The notes below the pieces were generated by a model, which did no database searches, was not told where the DNA came from, and was given only the letters and a program-made list of their open reading frames with translations. Shown here piece by piece: positions 44,212-55,406 of a DNA stretch of 64,000 bases. The number at the start of each line of letters is the position of its first letter. Within the stretch, counting starts at the first letter, position 1. Location: NCBI GenBank assembly GCA_029448655.1, contig JACCLO010000003.1:3348001-3412000 (forward strand). Reading direction: 5' to 3'. The DNA is from Wolfiporia cocos (lineage: Eukaryota; Basidiomycota; Agaricomycetes; Polyporales; Phaeolaceae). Both the position numbers and the translations under genes were made by a program.

Positions 44212-47200
44212 TCACTTGCTTTGCCATAATGGTACATGGCTCAAATGCAAACAATGTTCAGACATACAATCATCCATCTTCACATTGCCCTTCCAGTCCT
44301 TTGGCACACTCAACCCATCTGGCTTATGTGCTGCCTGCGCCTCATCTATGCCCACACTTGGTGTGGGATTCTGTTCAGCTGACTGTTGTGACAGCATCAA
44401 ACTTGTTCCCTGCCCACCACCTGTGCCCACTATGCCAGCAAGTGTGCTTTGTGTGCTCTGTGAGGCGGACACTTGCATAGCTTCCTTGCTAGTGGCTGCC
44501 CACTCCTGCTCATTGTGCTTCTTCTTTCCTTTTTAATCTCTAGAATGAGGAGTAGGACATTGCCCATGCCAATTTCGCCAAGGTGATGCAAGAAGAACTC
44601 TATCATGTTGTGGTGGGAGTTCACAATCAGTCAGCGTTAAGTCTTCATCAAACAGATTGTTGAATTCCTGCATACAATGTCAAGCTATTACCAAGGATGA
44701 TAGATGAGTACCTCACCTCAGCCGTGTCATGAAGACATTTTCTACCAGCAACTGCTTCAGTTAGGTGGAGCAATGTGATGCTCCAAAGGCCTCTAGTTTG
44801 AGGAATCGACACAGCACAGTCAACAGACCACTCACCCTGATGTTCAGCTTGCTGTGAAGTAATTTTGTGAGTAGGTACATCAGCCTAAGAAGTAGCATTA
44901 GCAAGTGGAACGCATAATGCTCACCTCTATCAACTTGAGCTTGGAAACATGTTGCTGCACTGCTGCTAAGATCTCACTAGGAATGATGAGACACAACTTG
45001 ATGATGGTGTTTGGGTAAAACTTGATCTTCAAGTCTTTCCCTGAGCTCAGGCAGTAATAGTATCTGTGCAGGACTTCATTGTCTGGGTGTCCCTCACCCA
45101 AATTTACCATTTTGTCATTAAAGAGCTCAAGCTGATATTCCTGCAGTAGGAAATTGTTGAAACATTTTGTCCAATGAGGATACAGCTTAGAGAACAGTGC
45201 ATTCTTGAGTTGGGAATGCTGAATGGTAGGTGACAAGACAATGCCTTCTTCAATGTTCTAAATCAATACTGTTATACATCAGAATGCTGATCCTGTAGGT
45301 GACACACCTGAATTAGCTTCATTCCCATCTTTCCTGGCTCTTGGTGGTGCATTGCAGCATGTGCGGTGACTTGCAGCTCAATAGCTCAGGCATATGCCTG
45401 GCCTGCAACATTTGCACAGGTAGTAAAATATTGAGAATGGGATTCTGTGTATCCTGAAGTGGAAGGCTGAGTCCCTGCAGCTTGAGGTGCCATAAACGAA
45501 CTCTGCTGTCCAAGTTGAGCTGTGGAAAGTGCTCCTGGTACCTAAGAGACATTCATGGCTGAGGTGTAGTGTGTAGATACAGATCTTGGGTACAGTGCAG
45601 CTGGGGCAGGCCCAGCAAGAGCAGGGGGAACAGTAAGCTGCAATATAGGGAGAGATAGCCCAGGGGCAGGATGCCAGTGTGTCGAAGTAATGTGTCTGGG
45701 CCTCCTGTGTAAGATCTGAGAGAGAGGAAGGGGGGAATGGTGGCAGTATTGCAGGGAGTGACAGTTCAGGTGCCAGATGCTGACTGCCTCCAAAAATAGG
45801 TCCTCCAATGCATTGAACTTTTGTAGTTTCCCCTTTTACAAGGTTAGCAGACTTCCCAGACTCCCAGTACATACATATGTGGCAGGAATCTTACCTGAAT
45901 GTTGGGAGACATTGAGTGTGTTCCTGATGTTGGTTGCACTGGGCTGAGCTTGAGTGATCTTGCGTGATTGAGCTTGAGTAAATTGGATTCCACCACCAGC
46001 TGTTGTTACAAGAAGCATTGTTAGGGTATTGTGTCCATCAAAATTTCCTCTATTGACTTACAGGGTGCTTGGGGATTCTCTTGCAGGAAAACCTCTATTT
46101 TAAGCCAGTAATGCTCAACACAGGGAGGGCAGCACCAGTAACCCCTTTCACCAGGTGGTCCTGGAATGTATTGAAGCTCTTCTGGCTCACTGACTGTCTG
46201 ACAGCAGTTGGATGCCCATTACCTCTCACAATTGAGGTTTTTTTGCTTCCCTAGTATTGTTTGTCCAGAATGGGGCTAGAGCTCTGCTAAGGGCAACCAT
46301 CTTCAGATGCTGCTGTGACATGAGAGACCTGTGATACTGAGCTGAGTCTAAATGATGTGGGGATGTCACAAGAAAGGTAATAGTAACCTTTTCCCTTGTC
46401 TTATAACATATAAGGCACCTATATACGAGTCCAAGGGTCCTCACTAAAGCCCTTAAGGCCTAAGCCATGCGGCGCGCCCATTACTGGACGCGTCCGACTT
46501 GTGTATTGCGTCCTGAAGAGTAGGTCACGTGATCACGACGTGTAGGCAGGTGACCGCGTAGCGGCACCTGACCTTACGATCACGACACCGCGTCAAAGCG
46601 CCTCCTTAACCCGGGTCGCTGACGCCTTGTCAATGACAGATCGGCGGCCGCCATTACTGGCCGGCCGCTTACATATACATAACGACGTCTTAGCAACGCC
46701 GATAGGGCCGCGCACGGACATTTACGTTAGGGCAGGTAGATACCTAGTAGTTACCTGTTCCTTCATGTATATAAAGTCCGGTCTGAGGTCTTAACACCTC
46801 AGACCTAATATTCTCATCGTACGGGCTTAGGCCCTCTTGGTGATACCTCCCTGCTGAGTGTCCGCTCTGCCTCGACTTCGACGTCCAGTACCGACGCCTC
46901 GTCTGAGGGCTGCTATAATACCACGCACTTGAGTTCTCCCTCGTCTAGGCCGAGTCATAGGCTGCGCCTGGGAGTTTAGGAGCATAGCTGGGCGATACCA
47001 TCTTGTGATAGGGGAAGCATCAGCTGAAGATGAAAGAGCAAAGTAAGGAATACAACAACTGTAGAGGGATTTGCTGGAAATCCAAATTGGGATATGACAA
47101 ACGGTGTGGTGCACGATTGGATGAGTAACATAGTGATACTGGGCTCAATATATCCTTTTTGACACTGAGGTATGGGGAGATGAAAATAGTCCCACAATCT

Positions 47201-47427
47201 CGAAAAGAGAGGCTGTCATGGTCCTTCTCTGTTGCACCTTGATCCACAGTTTGGTCCACCAGGTGCTGCAAAGTAGAGAAGAGGTCATCAGAACTGCCCT
47301 TGTTCAAGTATTTGAACTGGATAACTTGCACTTGCAAAGTGATGATATTGTCACAGATTTTCCCAGAATTTTCTATGGGTTTATCCACAATTCTCCAACT
47401 TATCTTATGATAAGTCATATACAACAT
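44212..47427 (-). pseudogene. Degenerate multi-segment coding region, interrupted by a solo LTR
   Basis: Unrecognised. Several minus-strand open stretches with ordinary protein-like composition succeed one another: 47427-47020, then 46360-46226 (which reads on in frame once the LTR at 46364-47010 and one duplication copy are ignored), 45872-45378, 45236-44898 and 44478-44212. They are separated by stops and possible introns. CpG content is low and CA/TG high, as expected of an old methylated insertion. No catalytic motif could be identified, so whether it was a transposon protein or a host gene is open. Confidence 0.4.
46364..47010 (+). mobile_element. Solo LTR (LTR5) with GGGGA duplication
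   Basis: 647 bp from TGTCACAAG to CTTGTGATA (inverted termini with one mismatch), flanked by GGGGA (46359-46363, 47011-47015). TATA box TATATAAA at 46768-46775. The interior is GC- and CpG-rich, unlike its surroundings, and contains two copies of CCATTACTGG (46478, 46651). It splits a degenerate minus-strand frame at a single point, which fits a clean retroelement insertion followed by LTR-LTR recombination. Confidence 0.9.
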
Positions 47428-47499
47428 GGCTCTAAGCCTTAACCAATTGACTTCTCAAAACCACTAGAAGGTCCTAGAAGCTTAGGTCATAAGCATCAC

Positions 47500-47890
47500 A
47501 TCAGTGGCCTGGCTTACTAAGACTAAGCACCTGATGACACATATCACATTATGTCAGCAGCCCAGCTTACTCAGCCTAAGCACCCATGACACATCACCAA
47601 CACATAAGCGGCCCGGCTTATCAGCCTATCACGTTGCTTCAAGCAATCTACCTAGTAACGTGCCCCAAAGTGCATTACATATATCACAAAGACTAGATCA
47701 GTATGACATCATGAATGACACATCAACATGTCATACATTACAAAGACTACTACGTACACATAGTTAGTACATAAGCGGCCTGGCTTATCAGCCTATCAGA
47801 TTGCATACAGCTATCAGTACATTACAAAGATTACTACATACACATAACCACTTCATAAGTGGCCCAGCTTATCAGCCAATCAGACCACTA
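47500..47890. repeat. Degenerate interspersed repeat, about five copies
   Basis: A unit like CATAAGCGGCCCGGCTTATC followed by AGCC recurs near 47497, 47550, 47606, 47771 and 47849 at irregular spacing. CATACATTACAAAGACTACT-like blocks recur between some copies. A TATA-like ATGTATATAAGAC follows near 48048. This resembles subterminal or U3 repeats of an old element; its ends were not found. Confidence 0.55.
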
Positions 47891-48823
47891 GTTGTTATCA
47901 GTACAATTACCAAGCTTACTATGGTGCAATACTGATGCCACAAGACACAATACTTACATCATTATGATGATACCATTAGCACATCATTATGATGCCATAC
48001 TTACCAAGCATGTGACCGTAACATCACCAAATAATGACTACCAAACATGTATATAAGACTTATCCCTAAGGCCTTACCGCCTTAGAACTATTCACCTATC
48101 GGCCACACCAACTATTGCCTTAAACTCTGTCTGCACCTCTTAGCTTGCCCCTAGTCCCTCATCCCCAGTGAGAATCCAACATATTTAGATGTATCCAGAT
48201 GCATTGGATACATTTGGATATAACACGAACCATAGACTACATTAGGATACATTGTAGACACTCACACAATGTATCTCATCTACACTAGATGTATCCAAAT
48301 GTATGTTGGATAAGTTTCGAAACATCAAATATATCTGAATATATCTTCAAGGTTGCATAAGAAGGTCCAGAGATATACTTCAATGTAGCTCAGTATAGCT
48401 CACTACATCAGGATATGTATTCAGATGTAGCCTAATGTACACAAAAGTATCGACATATACTACCCGAATGCACCCCAGAAATATACCAATTCCACCCATG
48501 CCTGCTCCCTGCCCCCAATCCCTGCTATGGAAAACTGTCAGTTTTCACATGTTCACAGAATTGTATTGCATCTGCACTATATGAATGAGTATTTTTCGAA
48601 GTTATGAGAATATGTACCGTTGGAGGTGTGGGTGCAGTGCATGGGTGCAATCTCGTCACCACAGCGGGCATCAGCCTGAAAGGGAAGGTGGTGGGGTGAG
48701 CTCAGACTGGAAGGTGGTGCAATACACACCTGATGACAGAAAAGGGGCATGCAGGGTATATAGTCAAGGAACAAAAATGTACATACCTTGTGCATTCGCT
48801 GAGATCCCATTACATTTGAACTA

Positions 48824-51800
48824 TGGTGCCAACAGCCTAGTCACCGCCTCTTTTGTACAAGTCTTACTGCTCGCTCAGATTGGTGCCTAGAGACAATCGG
48901 TCTAGCCAAAATGCTTAGATTGAACATAGGAACAAAATGGCTAGGCGGATTTCTCTGAAAATCAAAATTGAGAAATTTATATGTCCAAATTTGGCCAGTT
49001 GTGGGAAAGCAGTACTATATATGGAAAGTATTGACATCTCTACTTATCTGACTAATCCAAATATAGTATATCAGTCAAGCTGACGTGCGAGGGTCTCTGG
49101 AACACGGCGGTGAGACTTGTATCGACGAGAACTGAATGCCTGCACCTGTAATTGAGCATCTTTTGTGCCCAATCCTGAGTGATAAGCATCCATCCACCTG
49201 ACAACCCGGTGCTCCCATTTCCAGATTGTCTCGACACTTACCGATGCCAGTGCATCTGGCATATTGGCTTGTAATGTTGGAAACGTATAATCACAGTGGT
49301 TGTGGAGATACTTCTTGACAGCACCCCAGAAGTATTCAATGAAACTCAGCTCACAGTGATATTTTGGTAAAAATATGCACATGTGGCCTGCATCCTCGAT
49401 GACTTCCTGGACAAGAGTTTTCTGTTCCTTGAAGTCTGGCTGATTTTCGAGTATGTGCTTGGCACAGCAACTGGTCACATCTGGGTCACATTTCCCGTGA
49501 CACTGCATTCGCAGTCCATCAATCCAGAGGCTTCGCTCGATGAGAATTTGTCGAATCCCTTTGGGAAGATTGGGAAGATCAGGATGATTGTATGGAAAAT
49601 TCATTTGTTGGATAATTTTCTGATCATCCTTCATGAACCAGCCATCACGCATTTGTGCCTGCTTTCCACCAGGGCGCAGATTCATGCGTGACACAAGAAG
49701 TGCATCCTCAGCGAAGGCAGAATGTCCTTGTGAGTGGTCAACAGCAATTAAGGCTTGGAATCCGGGGCCATGCAATTTTTCAAATGTCGGAATGATCTTT
49801 GTTTTCAGCTATGATCAATTATTTTGTGAGTCAAGTCTGCTACAGATTTGTCATGGCATACCTGGTTCACAAACATCTCACCGTTCCAGAAGCCATCATG
49901 ATTTTTACCATATTCAAGGCCTTGTCCCGCATCCTTCAACCAACCGAATGTGGAACAGATTACGTCGCTGCGGTGAATGCCCCTGCCAGGACCCTTTTTT
50001 CGTAGTGGCTGCTCGCCTTTGAAAACCCAGCTTTTTTTGGCACCATCATGTGCTTGGGCAGTCATTTCGTCATGCACCACAAACACCAGACGGCGCTCAA
50101 CATAATTTTCTGTTTGCTTGTTGACCTCTTCCGAGACATTTCCAACAACATACTCGATCATTCGTTTTCGATGCTGTGCCATTGCTGGCAGGAAGACTTC
50201 TTGACGATACCTGACAACATCCGGCCGCTCATGACCATCATAATAGAGGCTCTTCTTGTGCTCGATGTACTGGAAGCCTTCTCGATGAAGCCAATCGCGT
50301 GCAGTGCTCAGGGAGATTCCTCTGCCAACCTTCAAGTGAATCCGTGGGAAGAGTTCAAGCTCCATATACTTCTTTAACCCTGCTGGCATCTCCTTACGAA
50401 TGATCTCTTTCAGATACTGCTGAGCAGCTGCTGGTACCATGCTGTTTTTGGTGAATTCGGTGAGTTTTTCAGGATTCATGGCCCATTTGTTTGACCGCAC
50501 GTATGAGCGTAGCTCCACTTGCACCACAGGGTCCTGTAGCAATGTATAGGACTTGATATGCCGGCCCTTCAAGGATACGGGAAGTTCTCGCGCATTCAAC
50601 CATCTTCGAGCCCACTTCCGCACCATCCTTCCACCCCATTTTGCAGAAAAGCCATGACTTTTCGCTGCGCATTCCCCTGCCACAGTCATGGAGTGCTTGT
50701 ATTTGACAATCAAGTGCAGATAGCTCTCAATACAGCGCATGCGGCAGGCCTGCAGACTGTTATCGCCTGAAATAAAGGTATGTCGCTTTGATTTAATGAA
50801 TTTCTGGATCGCATCAAGTCCATTCTCGAAGGTCCGCATATGGTTCTCCTTGATGTGAGAGCGGGTAATGCGTGCTGGCACTTCAAGCTTGCGGCGCTTT
50901 GGAGGGGGGGTTGTCCGGTTGGAGTGGACAGTGCGCTGCTGCTGTGAGGGGCTGGAATCCGCAGTAAGTCCGGCCTCGTCCATTTCGCTCTCTTCCTCCT
51001 CCTCATGCATGAGTAACTGTAGCATCGCACTTTGATGCTCCTGGCTATTGTGGATGTTCTCTTCACTTCCTTCTCCACCTTCGGCACCCACATCTCCGGT
51101 TTCGTACTCATCCTCTGATGATGAGATATCAGAGAGATATCCACAGAAAATCTCGTCTCCACTCAGTGCTGGCTGGCGAACACTTGGAATGGTATGTAAA
51201 CCACCCTGTTGCTCATTTGACTGCTGTTCTGACAGCTCAGGACCCTTCTGTGTCGAGAAAAACAAGTGCATGAATTGCGCACCAGAGCTGTGCCCGAAAC
51301 TCGTCAACACATACATTTCACCCATGAATTGTGATAAGTACCTCTTACGGTGAGCCTGTTCATCCCGAAGCTTCTTATCGTGCCTCCGTTTCGTTCTGTC
51401 TGACATGCCATTGTAACCCAGAGCCCGGTTGCTCTCTGCTTGCTTCCAGACGCTCTGAGACATTGGTCTCATTAGGATACCGAAGGCATCCCTGTTGCGT
51501 TCTTTCCTCTGCTGTGCCATCTCCAGACTCTGACGCAGCTCATCACCCTCCAACTCAGACAAATCGTTGTTGTTGTTGTCATCATCTCCGTCATCATCTC
51601 CGTTGTTGCCCTCGTCATCATTCAAGTCCTCTCCATCTTCATCCTTGTCCGAGGAGATCATGTAACTCACACCCCCCATCCATGACGTGCGCTCGTCATC
51701 CTCATCCGAGCTTATGCAGAGAACATCTTGCGCAGCTGATACTTGGGCTTGTGATGCGTGTGACTGCTTCCTGGCGCTGGCGTGTGTGCGCAACTGCTTC

Positions 51801-52084
51801 CCAGTACGTGCGCGAGCAGCGGCAGCTTTGCGTGCTTTCTGTATCTTACTAGAGCGCGGCATGTAGTGAAATAGTATATACACAACAGGCCCGCGCCGTT
51901 GCCGTATCTACGCCACAACGAGCGTTCAAATTTTCTCTCCGTGCTGTACTATACCCAAAATGTTCAATCTCAGGGCGCCGCCAGGTACCAGCGCTTATGT
52001 AAACCCTGCGTTAGGGTTAACGCGAAGTTGCCCACAGGATTTGGCCACTGTACAAAAGAGGCGGTGACTAGGCCGTTGGCACCA
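48824..52084 (-). mobile_element. Complete TA-flanked DDE DNA transposon
   Basis: 3261 bp with 36-bp terminal inverted repeats (starting TGGTGCCAAC and ending with the complement; one mismatch, CG against CA), flanked by TA at 48822-48823 and 52085-52086. It encodes one spliced transposase gene on minus, about 220 bp from the right end and 250 bp from the left. TA duplication is the signature of the IS630-Tc1-mariner superfamily. Intact ends and an open coding sequence suggest a recent, possibly autonomous copy. Confidence 0.88.
49071..51862 (-). CDS. DDE transposase, IS630/Tc1-mariner-like, 908 aa
   Basis: Cuts and joins the ends of the element that encodes it. Exons 51862-49862 and 49796-49071 are joined across a 65-bp GTATGC..AAAG intron that keeps frame (VNQ then IIPTF). 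The ATG at 51862 is preferred because a basic, Ala-rich stretch starts there. The first 350 residues are acidic and low-complexity (runs of D, E, N), and a helical DNA-binding-like region follows. Catalytic candidates are D598 (VVHDEMT), D687 (IAVDHSQGH) and E821 (FIEYFWG). The D-E spacing of 134 is much longer than the about 34 of Tc1 because of a Cys/His-rich insertion (CHGKC..CC) near 766-778. Related proteins are common in agaricomycete genomes (from memory). Confidence 0.82.
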
Positions 52085-52086
52085 TA

Positions 52087-53534
52087 GAGGAATGCCAGGC
52101 AGTATTAATAGCTGAAATAGGCACTGCCTGAACTTCAACACGTACCAGTCTGTTCACCATGGCAATTACAAATTGCAATGGGAACGGTCACATACTGACT
52201 GAATGTAGGTAGACAAGAAAAAATTAAATATATAAATAACAACTCAAGTACTCACAGGTGGACGTCTACTCACATGTGGTGGTTTGGCTCCTCTCAAAGC
52301 TGGAGGGGATGGTGTCACCCTACCAAGACCCAGAGACTAACTATATATGAGAAAAACACAGGGAGAAAACAAGATTGCACCATGCCGCAAGCCTGCTTAT
52401 GTGTAGCGAGAGAAATAAAGTTCAAGGGGCGACAGAGTAGGTGAAGGAACCTAAAATGAAGCTAATGGAAGATGATGTAGTGACACTAGGTAAGAGTAAG
52501 AGTAAGAGCATTGCCATAAAGGGATGTGGCTACAACACCACAATGCCATAGGAAGACAAGGACTCGGACAGGAACCGTGTTATCGGCATAGACGCATTTG
52601 CTGTATTCTTACATAAGAAATGAAAAACTCAACATGTATGCAATGGCTCTGTTGCCCGAGTGAGCTTGAAACTTGGCATGGCTGCAGTAGGTACCTTTGG
52701 TCACAAAATGCAGATCTCTCTTCAGGAACTGTTGATTGCAGCCACAAAAATATACCTTGTTCCTTTGTTATCAATTTTATATACAGAGGCTCGAAGCATT
52801 GTGAGTTGTGATTAATTTGGTAGGGGTATGGAGGGATGCACATACAGTAGTGTGGCGGTATGAAAGTGTAACAGCATAAGCATGTGGATCCGAAGCAATC
52901 TACGTGGGGATCCTTCATATGTAACTACCTTATGCGTATGCAACATTAACGCGTTACGCAGAGGCCTTATGGTAAGATCTGTCGCTCATTGGCACATGTC
53001 AATCTGCTCACCAGGTCACATGAGCTGCTGGATACATTTTGAATGCGCTGTATACATTTTGATATATTGAACTTTTGTGGATACATTTAGTTATATGAGG
53101 ATTCATTTGGATATTTTCTAATACATCAGATTTTCACTGGGCCTCATCTCTGAGCCCAACAGTGTGACTTAGGACTTCAGGTAAGCTATGGGTCAGATAT
53201 TGTTGGGATCAATGGAAAGAGATGAAAGCTTCTTGTATCCTGGAAGTGAGGCAGTCATTGCAACAATGGACATAGGCAGCCATGCTATCTGCTTGACACA
53301 GAACTACAGAGTCATAAGTGATATCCCATAAAAGGGGGCTGGGTATGCCTGGTAACAAGGCAGGCGGCATTGATGTTCACACAGATCCAGATGAGCATGC
53401 AGAGTGGTATAGCAGAGTGGGACATTCCCCAATGTCGAGATTAACAAATCTGAGGTGTAAGCCTCAGACATAGTAGACTATATACATGTGTCGTGCAGTT
53501 ATACTGATGTAGGTGCTGCCCTAAAGACAGGGGC
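52087..53534. other. Repeat-rich DNA without a recognisable gene
   Basis: AT-rich sequence holding a short (AAGAGT)n-like patch near 52494-52510 and the TACATTTTGAAT-type words of the putative outer element. Open frames of 60-110 codons show no motif. Confidence 0.45.
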
Positions 53535-54075
53535 TGTTACAGATTGAATATCCGCTCAGCTGAAATATCCGAGACAAGTTACTCAGCAAGTTAAGTAGCA
53601 CACTACTTTGTTGGACTCCACAGAGTCAGAGCATCAATATACAAGTTGAGGCTTAATTGCTTAAGCTTTGAGAATGAGTATAGGATCCTTGTAATTCAAC
53701 AAGGTCGAGCTGAGGAACTTGACCAGTATTTACATCAGATTATATACTACAGCTTATTGACTGGGGTCATAGTGTCCGTGGTACTGCTACCATTAAGTCC
53801 ATAAGGCTAGCGTGCTAAGTAGACAAATGAGAAGCATTGCAGTTTAGCACAACAAAGGCTGAAATGCAGAAGCCCTGTGGTTAGACACAGAATACTAACT
53901 AGAACCTGATACAATGGGGAACTGTGGGCATAGGGTTGTTGTACATGAAACAAGGGTCTCCAGTTGAGTGGGGATCCCTAGAGTAAAGCACACAATGGAG
54001 CAGTTGAATGCTAAGTCTCTTCATACAGTGAGGCATCAAGAGAAATATTTGTCCGTACCTATATAGACCGTAACA
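53535..54075 (-). mobile_element. Solo LTR (LTR3) with GGGGC duplication
   Basis: 541 bp from TGTTACAG to CCGTAACA, flanked by a perfect GGGGC (53530-53534, 54076-54080). It is the reverse-oriented relative of the LTR at 6908-7443, sharing terminal blocks, the CTCGACCTTGTTGAA block and overall length. CG-to-TG/CA differences are frequent. No internal element sequence is attached. Confidence 0.92.
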
Positions 54076-54080
54076 GGGGC

Positions 54081-55406
54081 CATGCGTGTCCACAGTATGG
54101 TATGTGTAATCTATTATGTGTCATGACCTATGGGTGCTACGCGTAACTACTGATCCACTATGTCTGTTGACTAGGTCATGTAACAAATTAACCATGATGC
54201 CCTGGGTTCGAGCCCAGGAGGGGGAACATACAAATTTTGTGACACTGCTTACCAACTCCATCTTGTCATGCACCATCCACCTTTGCTGCTTGTTAAGCAG
54301 ATTATAATCCATAGACCAGTGCTTGTGTAGTCTGTCACACATGCCATAAGCTCACATACATCAAGTGCCAACCCTGCATTAGGCCTTCAGGTGCTAAAGA
54401 CTCTGCACACCAAACTGCCTAGTCACATGCCTACAACCCTGATGGCACTCTCAAACCACCATCAACACCACATATCCCACTCCCCACCCTGACAGCAACT
54501 CACTCACCTGTCATCACACACCTTGACAACACACCACCCTTACATGACTACCCCATCAGACCAGAACAACCACCAATGGATCCCTACCTCATGACATGTA
54601 ACACCCACCTTGTCACTGTTCAAATCAATGGCATTCCCTGCCACAATCACCTCAATAACACCTTCACCCATACCAAATCACCTGTGAGTTCCTCTACATG
54701 CTCACCACCACCAATTTTTACTGTCACCTTTCCCCCTGTGTTTGCACATTTCCACTCCACAGCCTCCACTGGCTTAATCCTAACATTCCCGACTACAAGA
54801 CATGCTTCTCTGTAGTCCTCACTTTCACCAATGATGAGGACAAATCTGTTCTCCTTGCACTCAAACACACTTTCTTCAAGTTCAACAATGCCATTCCCAC
54901 CTCCACCTTCCATGGCAGAGTATCCATGACCATATGTTCCCACACCTGAATCACTCCCAACATCTCACCTCAGAGCACTACTCTTTTCTTCACCTTTTTC
55001 TCGTAGTATGACCCACAACACCACCCTACTCCATACCATACTGTGACCCTTTACGTATCACCGTGGCTCTCATTAGCTGCTGCACATGTACATAGGTTAC
55101 TGACTGTGGGGTATAAATGGTTGTCTCTCTCTCTCCCTGCCTAGTCACATGCTAAACCCTCGGACACCCTATTTGTACCATATGCCATCATGGGCTGACT
55201 TTGATGAAACCAAATAGTAGCATAACATGTGCAAATAGTATAATTTCATATATACTTGCCTCTCTACTGGGACTCCACAGACTTGAGCGAGTTGGCTGAT
55301 AACCACTCACTTTGGGTAGAGGACTCCAGCGGTACTGAACACTCTGTGGGATTGTATTCGTGTCCTCGCCGTATCAAGTTTTCTCTTGTCCGACATTCCT
55401 TCGCAC
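54081..55406. other. Non-coding repeat remnant, pyrimidine/AC-rich
   Basis: A possible tRNA-derived fragment with a perfect B-box-like GGTTCGAGCCC lies near 54206-54216, but no convincing A box pairs with it. From 54360 to 54960 the plus strand is strongly CA/CC-biased, which opens long frames on both strands; none has a motif. The promoter of the gene at 55407 presumably lies at the right edge. Confidence 0.4.

Larger units (their letters stand above)
48166..53150. repeat. Possible outer element with inverted ends around the DDE transposon
   Basis: Sequence near 48166-48230 (a CCCAGTGA-type end followed by GTATCCAAATG-type words) matches the reverse complement of 53090-53145 with many mismatches. 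Repeated words such as GGATACATTTGGATA occur at 48180-48430 and 53030-53120. An old element may therefore have been the landing site of the transposon at 48824. Neither a duplication nor a coding remnant confirms it. Confidence 0.35.

Noticed and set aside
44212..44536. Plus-strand Cys-rich open frame at 44144-44536 as a zinc-finger gene
   Set aside because: Cys spacing is irregular and the strand is opposite to the chain of protein-like segments; likely an antisense shadow of the degenerate minus-strand region.
54576..54949. Overlapping open frames in AC-rich DNA as genes
   Set aside because: Frames are open on both strands because of strong CA/CC bias; no motif, paralogue or splice continuity.
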